A DNA stretch of 64,000 nt from Zygaena filipendulae (Eukaryota > Arthropoda > Insecta > Lepidoptera > Zygaenidae): NCBI GenBank assembly GCA_907165275.2, contig OU015679.1, forward strand, positions 1,302,001-1,366,000. Direction: 5' to 3'. Below, piece after piece: positions 18,593-28,722 of this stretch (position 1 is its first letter; each line of letters starts with the position of its first letter). The translations under genes were made by a program, and so were the position numbers. The notes under the pieces are model-generated. The model was given only the letters and a program-made list of their open reading frames with translations, had not been told where the DNA came from and did not search any database.

Positions 18593-20872
18593 TCATTCTT
18601 GGTTGTATGGTTTTATGTCTTTTACGTGTGCCGTTATGCGTCTTGCTTTGTTCTGTGGATCTTGGAGTTTGAATATAACTGGTGATATTTCCTGTACTAC
18701 TTTGTATGGTCCTACGAATTTCGGTGCGAACTTAGCTGTGAATCCTCTATTTGCGTCGGATAGTGGGAAATCTCTTTTTAATACCCAGTCCGCTTGCTGG
18801 GGTCTCCACTGCCTCCTCTTATCGTCATAATATTTTTTTTGTTCGATCGACGCTGTGTTTTGATTTTTCTTTACCAGGTCGTAGATATCCTGTAGTTTAC
18901 TTTTTCCTTGTATTTGCGGGGTTGGAAATTTATTTCTATCCTCTGGTAATCTGGGTTCTCTACCGTATAATAGAAATGCAGGGGAGTACTTTGTGGACGC
19001 TTGTTTTGATGTGTTTGTGTGCATGGGTCCCGGTGTTTTTGTCTGCGCTGGTTTGTGTTTTTGGCACACTGTGCATTTTCTTACATATGCTGCTATATCT
19101 CTATACATTCCCGGCCAGTAGTATCGCTGTGCTATTCTGCTCAGTGTTTTGTTAGTTCCCAGGTGACCTGCGTTCGGTACATCGTGATTTTCCCTGCATA
19201 TCGGTTCTTTATCTTTGTCTGGTACGCATAGTTTCCACTGCGATGTCGGTTCTAGTTTTGACCCGTATGCGGCGTTTTCTATTTTTTTGTACAATTTTCC
19301 CTCTCTGATGCAGTAATCTGTCGTGTTTCCTGATTGTTGTTTCACGCGTTCGAGTTTGTTGTCATACCAATCTCTTTTCTTTGTGTTCGCTGTGCAGAGT
19401 GGGTTTCTTGACGGTTCTTCGGCTTCGGTATTCCGGTCTTGTGTACTTTGTTCTTCGGTATTTTTCGGTGAGTCGGTTTTTACTGGGTAATTACTTTCTT
19501 TCGTCCGGTCGTCGTCTTTTTCTGCCGTCTTTCCGGTAAAATTTTCCCATTGCAATCGCAGTCCTAGTCTTTTCAGTATATCCATCCCTAATATTATGTG
19601 CGATGCGGTCGGTAATACGTTAACTTCATGTTTGAGTGATGCGCCGGCGACTTTAATTTCTATTGGTACTGTTTCGCTTAGCTTTATTTCGGTTCCATCT
19701 GCTAATATCACTCTTTTGGTTTTTCGATTGTTGTCTATTTTGTGTTCTGTCAGGTTATCGGTGACTTTTTGGTTTATATATGTGCTGTTTGATCCGGTAT
19801 CTACGAGTGCTTTATACTGTTTTCCTTCGATGATTATATCGATGAACTCTCTGTTGTCTTTGTCTATGTTTTTTCCTCCTATGGTCATTGTCTGTTGTTC
19901 TTTCCTGGGGTTCTTGCAACATTTTGTGCTTAGTGTCCCTAATTTGCCACACACACTGCAAAACAACGTTTTATTTCCCCTACATTCACTCATTGAGTGG
20001 CCTTTTTTCCCGCAACTCCAACAGCAAGTTTTCGGGTCGTAGTTCCTCATGAACTTTTCTTCTCTGGCGGGATTTCCTGGTCTCGTCGCCGTCCTATTTA
20101 TGTAGTTTTTGGGTTTATTCTGTTCGCTATTGTTATACGGTTTATATTTTTCTCCTTTGGTTTTTTCTATACTGATTTTTTCGTACTCGTTTGTGAGCGT
20201 TATGAGCCCTTTTATGTTTGTGAATTCACTCCTCTTCACATACAGCTTGTATTCTGGATTCATGTTTTCGTATATTCTTTCTAACTTTTCCTTTTCTGGT
20301 ATACCTCCGTGTCTTCTCATTAATGTTTGCATGTGATTGAGGTAATCGGTAAATTTCTGGTTATCAAATTGTCTGTTTGATATGATTTTTGTCATTAGAT
20401 TTGTCGTATAATTACTCGGAAAAAAGAAGAGTTTAAACGCTTCCTCGAAGTCTTTCCATGTATCCCAATCGTTATTATTTCGGTACCATGCTAACGCTTT
20501 TCCCGTGAAAATTTGTGGTAGTAGTTTTAATAAATGTTCTGGACTTACATTGTTTGCGTCTAAAAACTCGTTTACTCGCTCCAGGAATTCCACGGCGTTA
20601 TCTCTTGTATCAAACTTTATGTTCCATTGTGTTACTAATTTGGCGGTTTCCCTGATTGGTTTTTCCGGTTTTGACATTTTTGGTTTTTCCGGTTCTACTG
20701 GTTCGTCGCTCTCGTTTCCTGCGTCCTCGGATTTGGGTTCGTCTTCTTCCCTTATGTGTTTCACTAGGTTTCTCCTTAGTTCTTCCACTGTAAGGTCTTC
20801 TACTGGCAGGTTACGTTTTATCGATTCTTCGATTAGTTCGGTTTTCTTCTTATTGTACACCCACGAGAACAT
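18593..20872 (-). CDS. Element B Gag-protease polyprotein with RT and integrase core deleted
   Basis: An uninterrupted 759-residue frame. The Gag part begins MFSWVYNKKKTEL, includes the capsid-like block ALAWYRNNNDWDTW and CCHC knuckles (CCWSCGKKGHSMSEC, CSVCGK). An aspartic protease with VDTGSNSTYI follows near residue 357. Where C continues into RT, this protein has a short Lys/Glu/Thr/Asp-rich linker and then rejoins at SRNPLCTA, so RT and RNase H are absent. The integrase zinc module is kept (H..H, CTVCQKHK), the catalytic core is missing, and the sequence rejoins at KQASTKYSPAFLL and runs to the GPYKVV tail. Both deletions keep the frame. It should form Gag and protease but cannot copy or integrate itself. 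Confidence 0.92.
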   Translation of the reverse strand: MFSWVYNKKKTELIEESIKRNLPVEDLTVEELRRNLVKHIREEDEPKSEDAGNESDEPVEPEKPKMSKPEKPIRETAKLVTQWNIKFDTRDNAVEFLERVNEFLDANNVSPEHLLKLLPQIFTGKALAWYRNNNDWDTWKDFEEAFKLFFFPSNYTTNLMTKIISNRQFDNQKFTDYLNHMQTLMRRHGGIPEKEKLERIYENMNPEYKLYVKRSEFTNIKGLITLTNEYEKISIEKTKGEKYKPYNNSEQNKPKNYINRTATRPGNPAREEKFMRNYDPKTCCWSCGKKGHSMSECRGNKTLFCSVCGKLGTLSTKCCKNPRKEQQTMTIGGKNIDKDNREFIDIIIEGKQYKALVDTGSNSTYINQKVTDNLTEHKIDNNRKTKRVILADGTEIKLSETVPIEIKVAGASLKHEVNVLPTASHIILGMDILKRLGLRLQWENFTGKTAEKDDDRTKESNYPVKTDSPKNTEEQSTQDRNTEAEEPSRNPLCTANTKKRDWYDNKLERVKQQSGNTTDYCIREGKLYKKIENAAYGSKLEPTSQWKLCVPDKDKEPICRENHDVPNAGHLGTNKTLSRIAQRYYWPGMYRDIAAYVRKCTVCQKHKPAQTKTPGPMHTNTSKQASTKYSPAFLLYGREPRLPEDRNKFPTPQIQGKSKLQDIYDLVKKNQNTASIEQKKYYDDKRRQWRPQQADWVLKRDFPLSDANRGFTAKFAPKFVGPYKVVQEISPVIFKLQDPQNKARRITAHVKDIKPYNQE

Positions 20873-21160
20873 CTGTTTTTGCCGGTTTCCCGGTTTCTTA
20901 CGGTTTACCGGTTTCCGGTTTTCTGCTTTCCTGGTTTCTTACAAATGTGGCCTTATTTATTTATTTATTTTTTTTGTCACTAAATCGGTTGCTAATGTGA
21001 TATGTGGTGCTCGGTCGGCGTAATGCGGCGATTACGGCGGGGGTTACCTTCGTTTCTTGCGGGTGTTTCGGTCGGCGTCAGCGCGATGCGGTGCTTGGCC
21101 GTCGCAACGGCGATTATGACGACGGTGGGCTTGCCTTGTTCTCCTTCTGCGGGTGATTTT
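20873..21160 (-). other. Element B leader, gag-proximal part
   Basis: Untranslated sequence before the B start codon (ATG read from 20872). It includes CGGTTTCC-like repeats near 20885-20935 and degraded copies of the GCGATGCGGTGC word further out (near 21083). No ORF on the element strand. Confidence 0.5.
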
Positions 21161-21451
21161 CGCTGGGGGCCGGTACGATGCGGTGCTCAGCCGTTCGCGG
21201 AGGCGGCGGCTCTGGCGGGGTTGCTCTCGTCTCCTTCCGTGGGTTGATTTCGTTGGGCGCCAATGCGATGCGGTGCTCAGCCGTTCGCAAAGGCGGCGGG
21301 TCTGGCAGGGGGGTTTGCCGTCCTCTCTTTCCGTGGGTTGATTTCGTTGGGCGCCAATGCGATGCGGTGCTCAGCCGTTCGCAAAGGCGGCGGGTCTGGC
21401 AGGGGGGTTTGCCGTCCTCTCTTTCCGTGGGTTGATTTCGTTGGGCGCCAA
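21161..21451 (-). repeat. Tandem leader repeats carrying extra primer-binding sites
   Basis: The true primer site (minus strand TGGCGCCCAACG, plus-strand coordinates 21439-21450) adjoins the 5' LTR and matches the tRNA-Lys type used by several Ty3 elements. Identical 12-mers recur at 21345-21356 and 21251-21262, exactly 94 bp apart, each followed on the plus strand by TGCGATGCGGTG, the LTR edge. A decayed fourth copy lies at 21161-21172. Each unit is thus a primer site plus an LTR edge plus about 70 bp of GC-rich filler. Confidence 0.9.
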
Positions 21452-22596
21452 TGCGATGCGGTGGCCCGGGGCGTCGTCTCGGGGCCACGGGCGATCGTAT
21501 GTTTTCAGGAGGAGAGAGGTACGGCGGTCCCTATCCGGAATGAAACGCTCGGTTTACGGTGCTAGCGGGTGGATACCCGTTTATTTCCACTAACTATCTA
21601 TGAATACGCTATCAATAACACAACACAGGCTTGCACTTAACGACTACTCTTATATTACTACACAGTACACAGGCCCTACGGGGTTCGCGGTCGCTACGGT
21701 CGGACGGGCGGTCGGGAATCGGGGCAGGAAGGCGGTAGCGGAAGGGGCTGTGTGCTTGAGGTCGGTCGGTGAGTAGGCGTGGGTGAGTGGGTGTCTGTCT
21801 GGGTTCGCCCCGGGGCGGCGGGCAGGTGCAGCGTAGGGTGCCGAGGCCCCCTGGCGCAAACTGTCCGTCACCGTCGGAGCTGGTGCGAGTAGCTGAACAC
21901 CCCTCGGGGCGCGGGTGGGTGAGTGGTATCCCCCCCGGGGCGGCGGCCGGGTGCAGCGTAGGGTGCCGAGGCCCCCTGGCGCAAACCGTCCGTCGCCGTC
22001 GGGGCGTGTGTAGGTGAGATAATTCCCGCGGGGCGGCGGCCGGGTGCAGCGTAGGGTGCCGAGGCCCCCTGGCGCAAACCGTCCGTCACCGTCGGGGCGT
22101 GTGTGGGTGTTGTTTTGGACGGGTCTGTGGGGTCTGGACGGAAGGAAGTCGGGAGTTCGCCACACTAGTGAGTCCGCTAAGCGTGGGGCGTCGCCAGACG
22201 GCGCGTGAGCGGCGTCTGGGTAGGCCGACAGAATGCGGGCACACTAGTGAGCGAGGACAGGTATCGGACGAGGTATATACGGAGGCGGAAGCGGATGGTC
22301 ACTATACCGCTGAGTTCAGGCGCCGCTGTACACGTACGCTCTGTGGAGAAGCGCAGGGCGCACGTGCATGCAGCGCGGGAACCCGTCGGCAAGTGTCGGC
22401 GTCACGCCGGCCGGTCCGGCTTATATAGTCGCGGCAGCGGGGGGCAGGGCAGCGTGGCGGCGTGCTCGTTGTCGATGTGTGCGTCGCCGCGGCTCGCGCG
22501 CCGTGGTAGATTGCTATGCGCTCGGTGCCGGTGTGTGCGCCTGCGGCGGGGGACGAGGGATTCGTCACGCGGCGAGTGCGTGCCTGCTTCCTTACA
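21452..22596 (-). repeat. Element B 5' LTR
   Basis: Same 1145 bp as 16447-17591, with no difference seen. For a minus-strand element this copy would drive transcription toward lower coordinates. Confidence 0.95.
22420..22428 (-). promoter_or_regulatory. TATA box of element B
   Basis: The minus strand reads CTATATAAG in a GC-rich setting, about 170 bp inside the U3 side of the 5' LTR. The same word sits at 17415-17423 in the 3' LTR. Confidence 0.6.
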
Positions 22597-23276
22597 GTGT
22601 AGAGGGCTGGCCCATGGACTGCTTGAAGGTCTGCAAATGCCAATCTCCATCATCCGATCAAATTCGGCTTTTGCGGCGTTGTATTTGTCGGGCGGTAGAG
22701 GGCGGGCGCGTGCCGAAAGCGGAGGACCCGTCGTTTCGATGTGGTGTACGACGTCATGTTTGGCTGGCTGCTTAAGAGACATGGGTCGGAGAACGCCAGG
22801 AAAATGCTTCAAGATATCGTGATATTGTTGGTCGGAGCTCACGATGCGAATGGACTCGGCGGTTGTTGATACTTCAGTGGCGTCGACGGTAAGCTTGGTT
22901 TCGTCGTCGATTAATTTTTTTCTGTGAAGATCCACAAGGAGCTTGTAGTGACGTAAGAAGTCTGCACCCAATATGGAAGTCTTCACGTCTGCGACAATAA
23001 ATGTCCAGGTGAAACTGCGCCGTAGTCCCAGGTTGAGCTTGATTGTTTTCTCGCCGTAGGTATTTATCGGTGTGTTGTTTGCCGCGTAGAGTTTGTAGGT
23101 ATGTGCGGCCTTTTTCTTAGTTTTCGATGTTGCAGCCCAAACAGATATATCTGCGCCAGTGTCCACGAGGAAACGTTCGTGTGAGTCGCGATCATGAACA
23201 CAAAGGCGGTTGCTGATCTTGGGGACACCGACGTCCGCCGCGGTCGGTGTCGACGTTAGTTTTCCGACGTCTTGTT
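22597..23276 (-). pseudogene. Element D pol, N-terminal part: protease and start of RT
   Basis: The pol frame lies -1 relative to gag and overlaps its end. The aspartic protease shows LVDTGADISVW (coded just above 23150) and the second block SILGADFLRHY. The connection region then leads into the RT start (DKYNAAKAEFDRMMEIGICRPSSSPWASP), where element B interrupts it at 22600. The frame continues at 16446 once B is discounted. Residues called below 22597 are element B LTR. Confidence 0.9.
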
Positions 23277-24113
23277 ACGTTGTGCGCACGGTGACTCGCA
23301 GCGTATTGCCTTCTTGCCAAACTTGTGATGGTATCTGCATAACCACGTAGGATCGCCAGGCTTCACACGGGATGATGATGAGCGTGAGTGAGAGCGGTAG
23401 CGTCCGCGAAATGGTTGACGAGATGTTTGACGCGTGGTATGCCGTGCTCGCAATTCCGCCACTTGTAATGTGAGTTTTTCCAATCTTGATAGGATCTCTG
23501 AGTGCGGTGGCTCGCAGGTGCTGTTAGATGATGCTGCTGAAGAGGTTGCGTTTGATACTGCTGCTACGGTGTTGACGGGCGTGCTCCCGACGTACTCCAT
23601 CATCCTGTCTGCCATTGCTGCTAACGTGTCGAGTGAAGATTCTTTGTTGATAGAGAGTACGCAGCGACAGTGGGCTGGCACGTGATTGAGCCACTCGATC
23701 TTTAAGCCTTCTTCAGTGATGAGGCCGTTATTGAGTTCTCTCATTTTTCGTAGCAGCACGCTGGGTTTCTGGTCGCCGATGTCTAAACCGCTGATGAGCT
23801 TCTGAAAGTTCTCGACTTCTGATTTTTCGTACACGGTGAGTAGTCGATTTTTCACGGCTTCATATTTCCCTTTCTCAGGTGGGCTGTATAGTAGGTCGGT
23901 GATGTGCTGTAGATCGGCCGGTTCTAGCTTCGAAAGGACGTATCTGTATTTTTGGTCATCTGATGTCTTCAAGGGATCGATGACTGCCTCAAACTGGACG
24001 AACCAGGCTCTGGGAACGGTGCGCCAAAATGGAAGTAGTTTTGACTGCACGGAGATCGCAGCCAGGTCAGCGATTTTGGTTGTCTCGAAGATTTTTTGTT
24101 CTTGCTCGGCCAT
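23256..24113 (-). CDS. Element D Gag
   Basis: 285 residues from ATG at 24113. The N-terminal block LLPFWRTVPRAWFVQFEAV (residues 26-44) is characteristic of CsRn1/Kabuki-group Gag. The central region (70-180) is helical and capsid-like. Residues 230-252 are Arg/Ser-rich and basic. The C-terminus carries C259, H262, C272 and C276 (WLCRYHHKFG...RCESPC), the unusual CHCC knuckle of this clade instead of the common CCHC. It would package the element RNA. Pol begins in the -1 frame near the stop codon; the bases there (GGAAAAC) are not a textbook slippery site. Confidence 0.92.
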   Translation of the reverse strand: MAEQEQKIFETTKIADLAAISVQSKLLPFWRTVPRAWFVQFEAVIDPLKTSDDQKYRYVLSKLEPADLQHITDLLYSPPEKGKYEAVKNRLLTVYEKSEVENFQKLISGLDIGDQKPSVLLRKMRELNNGLITEEGLKIEWLNHVPAHCRCVLSINKESSLDTLAAMADRMMEYVGSTPVNTVAAVSNATSSAASSNSTCEPPHSEILSRLEKLTLQVAELRARHTTRQTSRQPFRGRYRSHSRSSSSRVKPGDPTWLCRYHHKFGKKAIRCESPCAQRNKTSEN

Positions 24114-24149
24114 AGCTTCAGCTTTTTGTTGATTCCTTTTTTCTTCTTG

Positions 24150-24167
24150 ATTGTCGGAGGGTCACCA
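24150..24167 (-). promoter_or_regulatory. Primer-binding site of element D
   Basis: The minus strand reads TGGTGACCCTCCGAC one base after the 5' LTR. TGGTGACCC starts like the tRNA-Trp primer site described for CsRn1-clade elements, but the following bases differ, so the tRNA assignment is tentative. Confidence 0.6.
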
Positions 24168-24168
24168 C

Positions 24169-25095
24169 TGAGGCGGAGGTATTACGAGCAGGTAGGTATT
24201 AAACTCACATTGATGTAGAAAATGGAATTTTGGAAGTTATTTATTGTTAAAAACTTAGCGCTATATATACAGAAAACCTTAAAACTAACAACCAATCAAA
24301 AACACAACATTAAATATTTACAACCAAACAACCAATGAGAAATCGTACATTAAATGGCGGACAGATTCGAGCGAGATGCTAGTTTCTAGAATTTCATAGT
24401 CTCCTCTCGTCGCACACTCGCACCGCGCATGCGCGGGGTGCGCGGCGCGGAGGACGCGGGCGGCGCGCGCGCAGGAGCTCAGTCCGCCGCGTCTCAAGCG
24501 CCAGTCGCCGTCGATCGTTGAGAGCGCAAGGCCGCGCGTCTCGCGCCGGACCGCGAATCGTGGATGTGCGTGTGGTGCCGTACAGGTGTCTCCGACCGAG
24601 TAGTTCCATGGTGCTTGATGGTGTACAACAGCGTCGCAAGATCCAGGCGATTAAAAACGGCTCTTTTCAGAGCCACTCTTTCCATTTTGATGTACTGCCT
24701 GATCTTGCTTGCGTAGTTACTTCAGTGAGTGTGACCCAGGAACGTGACGTCGCTTGACTGTTCCTTCGAATCTCCAGCGAGGTCGTCTTTTTCAAGATTG
24801 CTCCTCGCACTTTCCTCTGTCTGGAATTCGTTGGAATTGAGTCAGCTAGGCAATAAAGAATAACATAACAAGTTGTCCGTGTCCTGTTTCTTTCTTGTGA
24901 TTCGATAATAAGGTGATTCCACTGTGTATGTTATTTCTCTCTTGCTCCTTCAACCTTCCTGATCCTTGATCCAATTCCCCGGTAAAGGTATGTTACGTAC
25001 ACGGTTTGGTAATGGTAGGTAGATGGAGGTAAACCGCTGTGAAGTATGTAAGTATTTTCGTAAGTATTTCTGTGCTCATGTGCAAGGTGTGCACA
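24169..25095 (-). repeat. Element D 5' LTR
   Basis: 927 bp, collinear with 7204-8130. It is bounded by the GTCC duplication at 25096-25099 on the outside and the primer site on the inside. Confidence 0.95.
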
Positions 25096-25540
25096 GTCCT
25101 TTTAATGTTTTACTATGATATCCCAAAATCTTCATCTCGTTATTATCGTCCAATTGATAGAGCACACCAGCTAATCCAATGCCCGAACAATCGGTATGAA
25201 GGTAATACGGTTTATTAAAATCTGGATGATGTAACATTATGATTCTTATAAACCTTTCTTTAAGTCGATTGAATGCATTCTGTTCTTCCGATCCCCATTT
25301 CCATGTTTGATGTTTCTTCAATAATTTACATAATGGAAGAATTAAGGTACTATAATCGTGTATGAATCTCCTATAAAAATTACAGAGTCCTAGAAATGCT
25401 CTTAACTGTTTTATTTTCTTGGGATTCGGAAAGTCTCTTATGATTTTCAGTTTATCTGGATCTGTTCGAATCCCTTCAGTAGATATTATGAAACCCAACA
25501 TTTTGATCTCTTTACTTCTCTTTACTAATGCTAACAAATG
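25096..25540 (-). pseudogene. Element A pol, middle piece: end of RT and RNase H start
   Basis: The minus-strand frame shows MLGFIISTEGIRTDPDKL, KQLRAFLGLCNFYRRFI and the RNase H opening YLHTDCSGIGLAGVLYQ, ending in ILGYHSKTLKG at the element D junction. It joins in register with 7203 after D is discounted. Element E interrupts its upstream side. The exact A/E boundary is uncertain by some bases because I found no clean target duplication. Confidence 0.88.
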
Positions 25541-25544
25541 CTAA

Positions 25545-25937
25545 CCATAAGGAAGATAATACTCGGAGCGCAGTGGCGACTTCACAGAACCGGTTTTCTT
25601 CGCGCCGCCGTCGGTCCAAAAGGTGCGACGAGGACGGCCTACTAAGCGAGCCGAGTGATCGTGTGCGTTCCGACTCCATTGACACATTGCTTTCGCCAGT
25701 TAATACCTATCGTGATATTGTGGTGAATCAGCGTACTCCAAAGCGTGCGAATTTGAGCCCTATCCGACGTCGTGACAGGGATGATAATGATTTCAACATT
25801 GTTAGTAATAGGAGACGTAAAAGACTTGCAAACAAATGTGGAACCGCGCAAGGACAGAGTAAGCTACAAGTAGCTGAGATGACGTGCGCTATATACCTAT
25901 CGCGTTTAAAAAAGGACACTATGATTGATGATATTAA
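25545..25937 (+). pseudogene. Element E ORF1, N-terminal part
   Basis: A basic, Arg/Ser-rich stretch (SSRRRRSKRCDEDG, SPIRRRDRDDNDF, SNRRRKRL) is followed by a conserved-looking CAIYLSRLKKDTMIDDI block, where element F interrupts. The continuation is recognised at 35283. The start codon was not determined; E may be 5'-truncated. Confidence 0.7.
25927..25937 (+). repeat. Target duplication of element F, left copy
   Basis: GATGATATTAA here recurs at 35283-35293 on the other side of F, and both copies encode the same DDI residues of E ORF1. Confidence 0.85.
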
Positions 25938-26354
25938 AAAAAAAAAAAATTAAAAAAATTAAAAATCTTTATTTCTTTAAAAAGTTACAGTTAAATTACC
26001 TAAGTTTGGAGTCTCCCTTTAAGCAGCAATTGCTTGTGTTGGGAGGCTCCGCTCCTCTATATCCGATAGTGAAATAAAAAATAATTTAATTACAAATACA
26101 TACAGGTTTTTATACCTATACATAGGTTCGCACATACATGTTACCTTGCGTGTGTGCGTCAATATGTATTTTTGAGTGAGTGAGTTTCTGTGTTGTGCTT
26201 AATGAAGTGAAATATAACGATATGTACCTAATAATATGTAATGATGGCCCTCCGACGCAGTCTTGGGATCGGAACCCGATTTGGCGAATGTCGGGTTCCA
26301 CCACCTAACAAAAATTTGAAGGGAGGATCAAATTCAAACACAACAATTACCCAT
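25938..26354 (-). other. Element F 3' UTR
   Basis: AT-rich, about 415 bp, ending in alternating A and T tracts, with a polyadenylation-like AATAAAG (minus strand, near 25967). No ORF. Confidence 0.6.
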
Positions 26355-28550
26355 CTATATCTTGTTTGGTTGCACAAGAGACTCAATCTCACTGTAGGTT
26401 TTAGTAAGTAGCCAATTTGTTAGAATTTTCTTGCAATCAAAAATGGTTAAAGAATACACATCAAGGTGTTTGTTAACCACATTGTACATGTAAGCACTTT
26501 GTCTCGTATACTGTCTCAATGCAAAGGTTGTTCTGACAAAAGGTACAAGAGCAACATCGCGCCTGTGTCTTTTTTTATAGATATGGGGATCGTATAGAAG
26601 TGATTTATGTTTTCTTAAGATTATATTTAGGACATAACACTTTCTTACTGTAAGAACTTTAAATGTTGAATACAAGCTCTCAGTTGGATATCTAAATGGT
26701 TTTTTAAATATCACTTTTAGCAGAGATCTTTGCGCTCTTTCCAATTCTAGAAATTTTGTTTTTGTTGCCCCTCCCCATACTGGCAAGCAGTACGTCAGAA
26801 CAGACTGAGCAAGAGCAACGTAAATTTGTCTCAGGAGATTATCTGTGGCTATATGTCGCAGTGTTTTAAAAACCCATATTAATTTTCTGACTCGACCCGT
26901 GATAAGTTCAATGTGTTCATGCCAGGATAGACGCTGGTCAACTAAAATGCCCAGATACTTGGTATTTTGCACCTTATTTATCCTTACACAAGCACAGCCG
27001 TCATCGTAAAGAGGTTTCTTGCATCTATGAATTCCAATCTGGTAACTAGCAGGAGGCTGTGTTCGTTCATAAATAGAAAAACATATATAATTTGTTTTTG
27101 AAGCATTTAGTGTTAAAAGATTAGAATCAAGCCAGACAGCCACCTTTGCAAGTCCGCTCTCCGTAGATCTCTTAACACTGTCCCATGTATTGCCAGAAAA
27201 TACAATAGCGGTATCATCCGCGTAAGAAAAAATTTGTCCATCATCAATATCCATACTGCAGAGGTTGTTTATATATATTAGGAACAATGTTGGACCCAAG
27301 ACGCTGCCTTGAGGGACTCCATAAGTGACGCACATCTCAGAACTAATGAATTCACCCAGTTTAGTAGTCTGCTTTCGATTAGTCAAGTAGGAATTAAACA
27401 ATTGCAGCGGTGTTCCTCTGATGCCTATTTCCTCTAGTCTCTCCAGAAGTGTGCAAATAGAAACTGAATCGAAAGCTTTTTTTATATCAAGGAAAACCGC
27501 CAGACATCTACCACCGTTATCTATTTTATTAGCAATTGCAGAAGTAAGTGCCACAGCTGCATCCTCCGTAGACACGCCTCGACGAAATCCGAATTGAGAA
27601 GTAGATAGGATATTATATTTAGTAAGATAATTCGATAACCTAATATTTATAAGTTTTTCCAAAACCTTTGATACCGCAGATAGGACCGATATTGGTCTGT
27701 AGTTTGATGGATCAGTTTTGTTCCCACCCTTATATACTGGGGTAATAACAGCCTGCTTCAGTACCTCAGGGAAAATACCCTGATTAAAACATATATTGAC
27801 TAAATGGGTCAGTATTGGGACCACCACTGGATGCGCCGCTTTTAGAAATTTGGTAGGTATGTGATCCCAACCGGGTGAACTATCACATTTTAAACCCATC
27901 AAGACAGAATAAACTTCATACGGATCAGTATCAAGGAGGACAAATGACGCAAGTAGGGACCCGGTTGTCTTTTTGTTATCATTTCCATGTGTGTCCGCTC
28001 GTTTTGATAAAATATCTTCTGCCAGGGATTTACCAACGTTAGCAAAATAGCCATTCACCAAATTTGTAGATTCTGTTCCAGTTGATGCGGCTTCTAACAG
28101 CTCCAAATTTTGTGTCTTGCCTAGTTTACGATTTGTTACAGTATTTATCACATCCCATAGCTTTTTGGGATGTTTCTGAGCCTTAGCAAGTTCATCTTGA
28201 TCATGTTTCCTTTTTGTTTTTTTAATTAAATCATTACAGTAATTACGGTACCTTCTAAAAGTGATTTTCATTACCTCATTATAAGGATCCAACTTCAACT
28301 TTGATTGCATAATATTCCGATTCCGGATACATCGCAGTAATCCAAGGGTCATCCATGGTTTGATAGTTCGATTTCTTAGGGGTATTACAGATGAAGAAGT
28401 GTTGGTTATTAGGCATTGTTGAATTCTGTCTATCAGACAATTTGTGAGAATATTTGGGTTATTTATTTTGAGTAGATCCAATATGTCACTCCCATAGAGG
28501 TCCTCCAGTGCACTATCTATATTTGTGTTAACCCTATATTTATAGTTCTT
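26355..28550 (-). pseudogene. Element F reverse transcriptase
   Basis: About 730 residues of uninterrupted RT frame. It includes a linker, SSPGWDHIPTKFL, NYRPISVLSAVSKVLE, FGFRRGVSTEDAA, FLDIKKAFDSV, YGVPQGSVLGPTLF and the active-site YADD (coded by 27213-27224), then thumb and C-terminal sequence (YLGILVDQRLSWHEHI). It would perform target-primed reverse transcription. The frame appears to continue past 28550 into the BEL LTR for about 13 codons, but that is accidental; the true upstream part lies at 35073-35282. It resembles the Jockey/CR1 group. Confidence 0.88.
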
Positions 28551-28722
28551 TGTTTCGACAATAAAGCGCCTGATGAGATTTTTACTCAATCTTTTAGTTA
28601 AGCGCGAATGCGCAGCGACGTTTGTATGGTTAATATTATTAAAAACTGGGTTATCATTACTACCTAACCTATGTCTCGGATTTTATTCAAAAATAATACC
28701 TAAAACCTAAATAAGACCTTAT
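28551..28722 (+). repeat. Element G 5' LTR
   Basis: 172 bp beginning TGTTTCGACAATAAAG, apparently identical to 34901-35072. It is short for a BEL LTR. A TGG-starting sequence (TGGTCCTGTATC, from 28726) follows at once and may be the primer site. Confidence 0.8.

Larger units (their letters stand above)
16447..22596 (-). mobile_element. Element B: non-autonomous Ty3/gypsy element related to C
   Basis: 1145-bp LTRs at 16447-17591 and 21452-22596 and a GTGT duplication at 16443-16446 and 22597-22600. I saw no difference between the two LTRs, so this is a recent insertion. A tRNA-Lys-type primer site sits next to the 5' LTR and a polypurine tract next to the 3' LTR. Its one ORF is a shortened gag-pol lacking RT, RNase H and the integrase core. 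Discounting B (6,154 bp with one duplication) restores element D's pol register. Confidence 0.96.
7204..25095 (-). mobile_element. Element D: CsRn1/Kabuki-like Ty3/gypsy retrotransposon
   Basis: Bounded by two 927-bp LTRs (7204-8130 and 24169-25095) and a GTCC target duplication (7200-7203, 25096-25099). It is inserted in element A's RNase H region. The element runs right to left: 5' LTR, primer site, gag, protease-RT-RNase H-integrase, 3' LTR. The gag ends in a C-YHH-FG-C-PC motif, the CHCC type known from the CsRn1 clade, which includes Kabuki of silkworm. Two later insertions interrupt pol: element B and a Jockey-type element. Once they are discounted the frame is continuous, so D was coding-competent when they arrived. 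Confidence 0.95.

Noticed and set aside
23251..23280. Canonical slippery site between gag and pol of element D
   Set aside because: The frames are related by -1, but the local GGAAAAC does not follow X XXY YYZ, so I do not call a programmed site.
28551..28722. 172-bp direct repeat as a duplicated piece of element F coding sequence
   Set aside because: An F frame runs through it by chance, but the F fragments on either side of the BEL element read sensibly without it. It starts TGTT after a purine run, so LTR is the better explanation.
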